From: Symbiobacteriaceae bacterium
Lineage (GTDB): Bacteria; Bacillota; Sulfobacillia; Symbiobacteriales; Symbiobacteriaceae
Direction: 5' to 3'
Length of the DNA stretch: 48,262 bases
NCBI GenBank assembly: GCA_029239785.1
Contig: JARBUG010000028.1
Span: forward strand, 1-48,262
Shown here: positions 17,138 through 23,753 of the stretch, piece after piece
Numbering within the stretch: the first letter of the stretch is position 1
How the letters are laid out: each line of letters begins with the position of its first letter
The notes under the pieces: model-generated
Databases searched by the model: none
What the model saw: the letters and a program-made list of their open reading frames with translations, nothing else
Told to the model about the DNA's origin: nothing
Position numbers and translations under genes: made by a program

Positions 17138-18517
17138 ATGCTCAAAATCGCCCTCATCGGCGCCGGGTCTATCCTCTTCACCCGCCGCCTTCTCATGGAC
17201 ATCCTGGCCGTGGAGGAGTTCCGCGACACCGAATTCCGCTTCATGGACGTCAACGAAGAGAACCTGATGATGGTGACCAACCTCTGCCGCAAGCTGATCG
17301 AGGGCAACGGCCTGCCCGCCACCATCGTACCGACCACGGACCGGCGCCGGGCCCTGGACGGCGCCAACTACGTCCTCTCCACCGCCAAAATCGGCGGCCT
17401 GAAGGCGATGGGGTTCGATGTTGAAATCCCGCTCAAATACGGCGTCGACCAGTGCGTCGGCGACACCCTGGCCCCGGGCGGCATCATGTACGGCCTGCGC
17501 TCGATCCCCTTCCTCCTCGACCTGGCCGCCGACATGCGCGACCTCTGTCCCGATGCGCTCCTGATCCAGTACCAGAACCCCATGGCCATCAACCAGTGGG
17601 GCCTGCGCCGGGCCGGGGCTATCCGGACGGTCGGTCTCTGCCATGGCGTGCAGGGGACGACGAAACAGATCGCCCGGGTCTTCGGCCTGCCCATGGACGA
17701 ACTGCACGTAACGGCGGCCGGCATCAACCATCAGACGTGGTTTCTGCAGGTCGACCACAACGGCCGGTCACTGCTTCCTGAGATGCTGGAGCGGTACGAG
17801 CAGGACGCCCTGGCCAATAAGTGGGACAGGGTCCGCATCGATGTGATGCGCCGCTTCGGCTACTACAGCACCGAGTCCAACGGCCACCTGAGCGAGTACC
17901 TGCCCTGGTACCGCAAGCGGCCCAATGAGCGGCATAAGTGGTTCTGCTACGAGGACTGGCCGGGCGGCATCACGGCGGGCTGCCTCGACTGGATGCGCCG
18001 GCAGAAGGATGAATTCAAGCATATGTACCCGAAGTGGATGGCGGGCGAAGGCGAAGCCATCCCCCTGGGCGACCGGTCGTGGGAGCACGCTTCCTATATC
18101 ATAGAAGCGCTGGAACTGGGCCGTCCCTACCGGGGCCACCTCAACATCGGCAACCACGGCGTGATTTCGAACCTGCCGGATGGCTGCACGGTGGAGGTCC
18201 CTTGCATCGTAGATCGGGACGGCATCCGGCCCGAGTGGCAGGGGCCGCTGCCTCTGCAGGTAGTGGCGCCGCTGCGGGCGAGCGTCAGCGTCCAGGAGCT
18301 GACGGTGGAGGCAGCGCTGACCGGCGATGTCCGGCTGCTCAAGCTGGCCCTGCTGAACGATCCGCTGACCGCGGCGTCGTGCAATACCGAAGAGGTCTGG
18401 GCGATGGCCGATGAGTTGCTCGCCGCCGAGGCGGAGTGGCTGCCCCAGTTCGGTCCTTCAGGCCCCAGGTGGGAGGATCGGCCCGCGCCTCCCCTCTACC
18501 GCCCCCACTCCTCATAG
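17138..18517 (+). CDS. Glycoside hydrolase family 4 (alpha-galactosidase/alpha-glucosidase type)
   Basis: 459-aa NAD- and Mn-dependent glycosidase. The N-terminal Rossmann fold has GAGS at 8-11, QNPMA is near 147-150, CHG near Cys168 supplies the metal-binding Cys, and AGINH near 196 the metal-binding His. The CHGVQGT/AGINHQTW pattern is closest to MelA-type alpha-galactosidases. The frame opens at 17045, but GGAGGT lies 8 bases before ATG 17138 and the Rossmann strand starts there. No sugar transporter or regulator lies nearby. The 3' end overlaps the convergent serine hydrolase gene by 22 bases. Confidence 0.93.
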   Translation: MLKIALIGAGSILFTRRLLMDILAVEEFRDTEFRFMDVNEENLMMVTNLCRKLIEGNGLPATIVPTTDRRRALDGANYVLSTAKIGGLKAMGFDVEIPLKYGVDQCVGDTLAPGGIMYGLRSIPFLLDLAADMRDLCPDALLIQYQNPMAINQWGLRRAGAIRTVGLCHGVQGTTKQIARVFGLPMDELHVTAAGINHQTWFLQVDHNGRSLLPEMLERYEQDALANKWDRVRIDVMRRFGYYSTESNGHLSEYLPWYRKRPNERHKWFCYEDWPGGITAGCLDWMRRQKDEFKHMYPKWMAGEGEAIPLGDRSWEHASYIIEALELGRPYRGHLNIGNHGVISNLPDGCTVEVPCIVDRDGIRPEWQGPLPLQVVAPLRASVSVQELTVEAALTGDVRLLKLALLNDPLTAASCNTEEVWAMADELLAAEAEWLPQFGPSGPRWEDRPAPPLYRPHSS

Positions 18518-19323
18518 ATGATACGGGATACCTTCGGCAGCAGCAGTGCCGCCTCGTTCTCGAGCTTATAGCTCTCATCCTTGCAGTCCCGACTGAACAT
18601 GGCGAGCACGTAAGTCGCCCGGGGCGCGTAAACAACCGCACAATCGTTACGGACGGTCCGGAACCAGCCGCTCTTGCTGGCCACCCGGACCGTTGGCGCG
18701 TCCAGCTCCTCATCGAACTCGTCGATGAACCGGGTGGTCAGGTGGTGGAAGACCTGCTTTTGCATCGTGGCGAGCATCGCCTGGCACGACGCTGCGCTGA
18801 GGCCGGGCGCCTGCTCCGCCCCCAAGGCAAGCAGTTCCAGGAACCGGGCCATATCGGCAGGCGTGGTGTGGCTCGACTGGCGCCCCGCCGGCACCGCCCC
18901 GATCCCGATATACCGGTTCAGCCGAGTACCTGTCATGCCCCACCGGTCCAGCAGACGGTTGACCGCATCGAAGCCCACCCGCTTGATCAGCATATTGGTC
19001 GCCGTATTATCGCTGATGGTGATCATCAGGTGGGCCAGGTCCCGCACCGGGTAGGGATAGCCGGGCGTAAAGCCGTCCATGATGCCCCCGTCGGGGCGGC
19101 ACAGGTCGGGGTCCAGGGGCAGGGTCTCCTCCAGGGTCAGGGTGCCGGCGTCCACCGCTTCATAGGCAGCCGCCAGTACCGGCAGCTTGATGGTGCTGGC
19201 CGGGTGAAAGCTGAGCCTCTCCTGGTACGCAAACGTCTCGCCTGTGCTCAGATTCTTTGCGGCCACGCCCAGGGTGCCGGAAAAGGTTGCCGCGAGTCCT
19301 TCGATCTTCTGCTCAAGGTTCAT
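18496..19323 (-). CDS. Beta-lactamase/D,D-peptidase-fold serine hydrolase
   Basis: 275-aa member of the class A beta-lactamase fold. It has STIK at 43-46 (nucleophile Ser43, Lys46), SDN at 104-106 and KSG at 217-219, in the order and spacing of penicillin-interacting enzymes. No E-x-x-L-N (omega loop Glu166) is visible between SDN and KSG, so efficient beta-lactam hydrolysis is doubtful and an esterase or peptidase role is possible. There is no signal peptide, so it appears cytoplasmic. The frame opens at 19371, but GGTGG precedes ATG 19323. The start overlaps the upstream esterase gene by 11 bases. Confidence 0.88.
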   Translation of the reverse strand: MNLEQKIEGLAATFSGTLGVAAKNLSTGETFAYQERLSFHPASTIKLPVLAAAYEAVDAGTLTLEETLPLDPDLCRPDGGIMDGFTPGYPYPVRDLAHLMITISDNTATNMLIKRVGFDAVNRLLDRWGMTGTRLNRYIGIGAVPAGRQSSHTTPADMARFLELLALGAEQAPGLSAASCQAMLATMQKQVFHHLTTRFIDEFDEELDAPTVRVASKSGWFRTVRNDCAVVYAPRATYVLAMFSRDCKDESYKLENEAALLLPKVSRIIYEEWGR

Positions 19324-20074
19324 CACGCATCCACCTTTCAAACCACTGTCGCATCGTGCCAACCATGCCAATGGTGACCCAGTGGTCGAGCCTCGGCAGT
19401 TCCGTCAGCACCAATTGGTCGGGATGGTCGGCATAAGCATCCGCCCGGGCCCGCTCCACAAAGCGCCTCACACCTGCCACGGGCAGGTTGGTGTCGGCGC
19501 TTCCGTGCATGAGCAGCAGCGGGCGGGGCGCCATGGCGGCGATCAACCGCTCGGGGTCGTAGGTACGCAGCCTCGCCAGGTCGTCGCCGGTCAACGGGTC
19601 CGCGTTTGTGCTGATCCCGTCGAGCCACTCGAAGCATGGGCACGTGATGTGGCCGACCGCCGCCCGCAGCCATTCGTACCGACCCAGTGCGCTGGCGGCA
19701 ACCATCCCGCCGGCCGATGACCCGGCAATCCCGATGGCCGATGGGTGCGAGAGCCCCTGGCTTACCGCAGCCTTTGCGATGGCGGCTACTTCGTCCACGG
19801 CCTGCATGATGATGGCCCAGAACTGCTCATACGCTGCCCGGTCCTGGTAGTTCGGCAGCGCATCCCGCTCCCCATGCCGAGGGAGGTCGGGCAGAATCAC
19901 CCGGAACCCGTGGCAGGCCAGCAGTTCCGCGGCGGGGATCATGCCGTCTTTGCTGCCCATCCAGCCGTGGTACATGATGATGGTCGGCGCGGGTCCCGCC
20001 AGGCCCCGGGGGAAGAGGTTGAGTGCCTTAACGCCGCCCAGGCGGGTGGGTTCGACAGAGATAAGCGATGGCAT
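19313..20074 (-). CDS. Alpha/beta hydrolase (YitV/prolyl-oligopeptidase-like esterase)
   Basis: 253-aa cytoplasmic alpha/beta hydrolase. IIMYHGWMGSKDG carries the oxyanion-hole HG, GIAGSSAGG the nucleophile Ser, LLMHGSADTNLP the acidic residue, and LDHWV the catalytic His. The N-terminal substrate loop and CPCFEW segment resemble short esterases of the BAAT/dienelactone group. AGGAGG lies 7 bases before the ATG. It is the first gene of a two-gene operon with the overlapping serine hydrolase gene. Substrate unknown. Confidence 0.88.
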   Translation of the reverse strand: MPSLISVEPTRLGGVKALNLFPRGLAGPAPTIIMYHGWMGSKDGMIPAAELLACHGFRVILPDLPRHGERDALPNYQDRAAYEQFWAIIMQAVDEVAAIAKAAVSQGLSHPSAIGIAGSSAGGMVAASALGRYEWLRAAVGHITCPCFEWLDGISTNADPLTGDDLARLRTYDPERLIAAMAPRPLLLMHGSADTNLPVAGVRRFVERARADAYADHPDQLVLTELPRLDHWVTIGMVGTMRQWFERWMRDEP

Positions 20075-20128
20075 GCTGCGCCTCCTGAAAGAAAAGGATA
20101 TCAGGTTAATATACAGAGGCGGTAAGGT

Positions 20129-21430
20129 TCAGTCAAGCCCTCGCACGAGCGAAGGGGTGATCTTGGGAATGAAGAGCAGGCCATCCTGGGCGCCGGGCCG
20201 TGCCTGCAGGAAAACCGGGCCCTGGGCCGGCGGGGCGTACCGGGCGCTGATGTAGCGGATAGGCCGGAGGGTGAGGAACCAGGCCTCGGGTGGGGCGCCG
20301 GCCTGGCCCCCGCGCAGGTCGACCAGGAACTCCCCGGGCTGCACGCAGGCCAACAGCGCCTCCAGATGCTTCGGCGACGCTGCGCCCACCGGCCCCACCG
20401 TGTGCGCCTCCAACTGCTTCGACGCCCCGATGGCGTTGAAGCCCCCCTCGCCAAAGTGAACGCCGATGGCGTAGTATCCGTCGCCGTAAGCTTCACGCAG
20501 GTAGCGGCCCATGCGGGGCGCCTCGTCCAGGAAGTGGCTCCCGCCACCCCAGAGAATCAGGCGGGTCTCTGGACTGTAGGCAGTCCTGAGCGCCATGACG
20601 TTCTCCGCCTGATACCGCTCCCGCTTTTCCACTGCGTCGCGGAAGTTGCTGCTAAGCAGGTCGGTGTCGACGAACTGCGCCAGCACCCGGGCAGTCTGCG
20701 CTGCCCGGGCACGGGTCGCAGCTTCGGGATCGCCCGGCCCGGCGCCCAGCGTGGCGGCCATGGCCTCCAGCCGCGCCAGCCACGCCCGCCGCGCCTCAGG
20801 CGTCTCGGGATACTTCGCCGCGGCCAGATCGAGCAGCATCGGCCGGTCCGCCGGTCCAACCCGCTCCGCGAGCCAGGCGGCGCCCGACTCCAGAATCTGC
20901 GGGTCAAAACCTGCGAATCGCACCCGCCGCTCCGGCGGCGCTGATTCATTGTAGGAACGGAGCCACTTGAGCAAATCCAGCACCTCGTCGGTGTTGGTAA
21001 TCCACCACCCCAGCCCCGCCAGCGCTTCGGCCGGATCACCCTCGCCCGTCTGCAGGTACTGATCGACGGCAAACGCAGCGGGATAGCTTGCCTCCATCAC
21101 CAGCACAGTATAGCCCAGCTTTTCAACGAGGAACTGGACCAGACGGCTTTTCGCCACGAAGATCTCATGGGCGCCATGCGTCGCCTCGCCCAGGGCCACC
21201 GTATGCACGCCCTGCAGGGCGTCTGCCAGCGGCGCCAGGTCGTCCGTGCTGAAGGCCCGCTGCTTCATCCAGGCAACGGCCTCTTTCTCGGTCAGGATGA
21301 GCGACCCGCACAGGCCGTCTCCCGCCTTCGCGTCAGCCGGGGCGGGCCCCTGCGGCGCGGCTGACGGTCTGGTCGAGCACCCGGCCATCACAGCCAGGGC
21401 CAATATCACTGCCACGTACCGCACGCGCAT
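20129..21430 (-). CDS. Erythromycin-esterase-family lipoprotein
   Basis: 433-aa protein. The leader RYVAVILALAVMAGC ends in a lipobox (Cys18). ALGEATHGAHE at about 80-89 is the catalytic motif of the Ere family (Glu and His that activate water), and VLVMEASYPAAFAVDQYL and GFDPQ are further family segments. Known EreA/EreB enzymes are cytosolic and open macrolide lactones; this one would be tethered outside the cell, so the substrate may differ. The frame opens at 21568, but the GAGAGGGGGG site and signal peptide fix ATG 21430. It is a single-gene unit. Confidence 0.88.
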   Translation of the reverse strand: MRVRYVAVILALAVMAGCSTRPSAAPQGPAPADAKAGDGLCGSLILTEKEAVAWMKQRAFSTDDLAPLADALQGVHTVALGEATHGAHEIFVAKSRLVQFLVEKLGYTVLVMEASYPAAFAVDQYLQTGEGDPAEALAGLGWWITNTDEVLDLLKWLRSYNESAPPERRVRFAGFDPQILESGAAWLAERVGPADRPMLLDLAAAKYPETPEARRAWLARLEAMAATLGAGPGDPEAATRARAAQTARVLAQFVDTDLLSSNFRDAVEKRERYQAENVMALRTAYSPETRLILWGGGSHFLDEAPRMGRYLREAYGDGYYAIGVHFGEGGFNAIGASKQLEAHTVGPVGAASPKHLEALLACVQPGEFLVDLRGGQAGAPPEAWFLTLRPIRYISARYAPPAQGPVFLQARPGAQDGLLFIPKITPSLVRGLD

Positions 21431-21555
21431 GGCAAGCCCCCCTCTCACAGGAGGAGACCGTCCCGCAACGCCGAAACGTTCACACGAGAAGAATATGCCA
21501 CACAACCAGTTCGCGACGCAGGCTCGATCAAGTTGCAGCGAAGGGCGGCGATACC

Positions 21556-22500
21556 ATCTCTTTCTCATTACGCGTTGCAGTTGCGCCTGACGACTACCCG
21601 CGCATCGCCGAGATTCTCACCCTGACCACGGACACCCCCTCGACTGCCGAGCGGCTGGCGGCAAATGACGCCAACGTGCCGGCCAGCACGATCCGCCACC
21701 GGCTGGTGGCGGTCAACAGCGACGGGGTCACCGTAGCCTACGGGATCGCCTCCCACGGATCGTTCTCACTGCCCGGACGGTTTTACGTGCGGGTCTGCAC
21801 ACACCCGGACTTCCGGCGCCAGGGCGCCGGTGCGATGCTGTGGGATGCGCTGGTGGGGTTTGTCATCGAGCAGGGCGGCACCAGCCTGGCCACCTCCGCG
21901 CAGGAAGATGACCCCGCCGGTATCGCCTTCATCGAGCAGCGGGGTTTCACGCGGGTCCGCCACATCTTTGAGTCACAGACCGACCTGACCCAGCATGACG
22001 GCTCGGCCTATGCCCATGTGGTAACGGCGCTTGAGGCAGTGGGTATTCGCTTCTTCACGCTGGCCGATCAGCCCGGGGAAGAGACCGAGCGGGCGCTCTA
22101 CGCCCTGGACCAGCTGGTGGCCGGCGATAACCCCGGCGACGAGATCGGGGAGTTTCCGAGCTTTGAGGAATGGCAGCGGATCATGCTCCGCTGGCAGGAG
22201 CAGCGACCGGAGTTCATCGGCATCGCGGCCGACGGGGACCAGGTGGCGGGCTTTACAACCATGTACCCCACAACGATTCCCGGCCTGTTTGATATTGGCT
22301 TTACCGGCGTTCACCGGGCGTACCGTGGGCGGGGCATCGCCCTGGCGCTGAAGGTCCGGGCCGCGCAGGTGGCGCTGCAGTTCGGCGCCAAAGCGCTGCG
22401 GACGGGGAACGATTCTCGGAACGGCCCCATGCTGGCGGTGAACCAGAAGCTGGGGTACGAGCGCCTCCCCGGCCGGTTCGAGTACGAGCGGTCGATCTGA
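21556..22500 (+). CDS. Tandem-GNAT acetyltransferase with probable ATC start
   Basis: Protein of two GNAT domains, 314 aa from ATC 21556. Domain 1 has the acetyl-CoA loop RRQGAG and domain 2 has YRGRGIALALK with NGPMLAVNQKLGY. The first ATG/GTG/TTG in frame is GTG 21676, which would drop the first strand and helix. The upstream frame is open and reads ISFSLRVAVAPDDYPRIAEI. This aligns residue for residue with the start MDFTLRLFEVDDAP of the paralogue at 30226, with ATC in place of the start codon, and AAGGGCGG lies 7 bases before it. A frameshift or sequencing error near 21550 is the alternative. It is paralogous to the three GNAT genes at 27.4-30.2 kb. Confidence 0.85.
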   Translation: MSFSLRVAVAPDDYPRIAEILTLTTDTPSTAERLAANDANVPASTIRHRLVAVNSDGVTVAYGIASHGSFSLPGRFYVRVCTHPDFRRQGAGAMLWDALVGFVIEQGGTSLATSAQEDDPAGIAFIEQRGFTRVRHIFESQTDLTQHDGSAYAHVVTALEAVGIRFFTLADQPGEETERALYALDQLVAGDNPGDEIGEFPSFEEWQRIMLRWQEQRPEFIGIAADGDQVAGFTTMYPTTIPGLFDIGFTGVHRAYRGRGIALALKVRAAQVALQFGAKALRTGNDSRNGPMLAVNQKLGYERLPGRFEYERSI

Positions 22501-22506
22501 CGAAAA

Positions 22507-22536
22507 TGCCCAGGGGGACAACTTTCCCCCTGGGCA
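22507..22536. terminator. Bidirectional intrinsic terminator
   Basis: A perfect 12-bp stem (TGCCCAGGGGGA at 22507-22518 with 22525-22536) and a 6-base loop. CCTTTTCTTATT follows on the plus strand, and four Ts follow on the minus strand. It separates the convergent GNAT gene and the 72-aa gene. Confidence 0.88.
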
Positions 22537-22543
22537 CCTTTTC

Positions 22544-22762
22544 TTATTCCGCCTCGTCGTCGAGCTCGGTGGCCGGTTGCTCAGCCACGGCCTGTTCCTG
22601 CTCCTGCGTCTTGACCTTCTCCTTCTCGGCCTTCTTCCGGGCCCGGGCTTCCTTCTCTTCCTCCGTCAAGTAGTCAATCGGCCTGTACTCGGCGGAATTG
22701 ATGCGAATGCCGACCACCTTACCGAAGCCGGCGTCCACGTCCTCATAGAGGGAGATGAACAT
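22544..22762 (-). CDS. Small charged hypothetical protein, 72 aa
   Basis: 72-aa product starting MFISLYEDVDAGFGKVVGIR. After about residue 33 it becomes a Glu/Lys-rich, probably helical tail (TEEEKEARARKKAEKEK) ending in an acidic DDEAE. GGAG lies about 5 bases before ATG 22762. The frame extends upstream to 23143, but that part runs antisense-like through the neighbouring gene and a terminator. Probably cytoplasmic. The family is not recognised. Confidence 0.65.
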   Translation of the reverse strand: MFISLYEDVDAGFGKVVGIRINSAEYRPIDYLTEEEKEARARKKAEKEKVKTQEQEQAVAEQPATELDDEAE

Positions 22763-22847
22763 CCGCACTCCGCCCGCGCCCTTTCCGCACACTTCCCGCA
22801 CTTGGTCGCACTCGCCCTGCACTCTCCCCGCACCTCGCAAAAACCAA

Positions 22848-22875
22848 GGCCCCGACCTGCACACAGGTCGGGGCC
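22848..22875 (-). terminator. Intrinsic terminator of the kinase-like gene
   Basis: A perfect 12-bp stem (GGCCCCGACCTG at 22848-22859 with 22864-22875) and a 4-base loop. On the minus strand it is followed by TTGGTTTTTG. It lies 8 bases after the stop of the gene ending at 22884. Confidence 0.9.
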
Positions 22876-22883
22876 TCATACAT

Positions 22884-23555
22884 CTATCCCTTTCTCCAGG
22901 CCAGCCACAGGGCGCAGCCCGCCTCACTCTGCTCCAACCAGACCGTTCCCTCCGACGCCCGGCACGTTGCCACCGCCAGACTCGGCCCCACCAGCCACAT
23001 CGCCGGCCCCTTGGCCACAGCCAGGTCCGGCACCGGGTTCTCCACCACGCTCTGCAGCACCGGCAGCAGCGACGGCGGGCCGAACAGTTCCATCGTCCCG
23101 TCGGTATGAATCCGCACCCCGGCATTCTCCCGGGGCAGGGCATAGGCCCTCAGGAAATCCCGCAGCCCTTCCAGGGCGGGCACCATCAAGCTCTTATCCG
23201 CCATCACGATGACGGCATCGGTCTGACCCGACCCATCCAGGTCCAGCAGCCGCTCAGCCGCCACGGCCCGCAAATCGAGCCGCTGCAGCCGCACCTTCAG
23301 GTCACCGCCCAGGAGCCGAATCCAGAGCCCCAGTTGCTCGACGGTCCGCTCAAGCTGCGCCGCCTCATCCTGCGCCATGCCCAGGTAGCGGCCGGCGCTG
23401 TGGCCGCCGCCCGGCGTCAGGGTGCCTGCCATCATATCGAGGGCCATGCGGAGGCCGTGCACCGATGCCCGCAGGTCATGTGCGAGCGCCCGAGTCAGCC
23501 GAAGGGAGTCACTGTAGGGCTGCCGGTCGCCCAGCCCGATCATGGGGTCCTGCAC
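22884..23555 (-). CDS. Histidine-kinase-like protein with degenerate ATPase domain
   Basis: 223-aa soluble protein. Residues 18-75 resemble a HisKA dimerisation/phosphoacceptor helix pair, with the H-box ALAHDLRASVHGLRMALD (His26). The C-terminal part follows the HATPase order and ends in GPSLAVATCRASEGTVWLE, like the G2-end of kinases. The N-box Asn residues and the DxGxG loop are not recognisable, so ATP binding looks lost. It has no sensor, membrane or receiver domain and no response regulator next to it. GTG 23555 has GGGAGGG 7 bases upstream. A Spo0B-like phosphotransferase is a possibility, only as inference. Confidence 0.7.
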   Translation of the reverse strand: MQDPMIGLGDRQPYSDSLRLTRALAHDLRASVHGLRMALDMMAGTLTPGGGHSAGRYLGMAQDEAAQLERTVEQLGLWIRLLGGDLKVRLQRLDLRAVAAERLLDLDGSGQTDAVIVMADKSLMVPALEGLRDFLRAYALPRENAGVRIHTDGTMELFGPPSLLPVLQSVVENPVPDLAVAKGPAMWLVGPSLAVATCRASEGTVWLEQSEAGCALWLAWRKG

Positions 23556-23753
23556 GGTTCTCCCTCCCTTGCGCCACTTACTGCATCATTATCGTAAACC
23601 CAGGGCGGGGCGACTCACAATCAGGCGGCAGACCGGTCCATTCGGGTGCCTCCGCTCACTGAAGTACTAGTGCGCGGTATGGACTGACACCTCCGGTGGA
23701 TTGTTCCGGTGGGCAGGTGCGCCGGATAATGGAGCCAAAGGAAGGTGCGTACC

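Noticed and set aside
21498-21590. Short ATG-started frame before the double-GNAT gene, as evidence of a frameshifted N-terminus
   Set aside because: Its translation (MPHNQFATQ…) does not resemble a GNAT start, while the GNAT frame itself stays open and aligns with a paralogue from ATC 21556.
22763-23143. N-terminal extension of the 72-aa protein to 199 aa
   Set aside because: The added part lies opposite a terminator and in another frame of the kinase-like gene and is Arg/Trp/Cys-rich shadow sequence.
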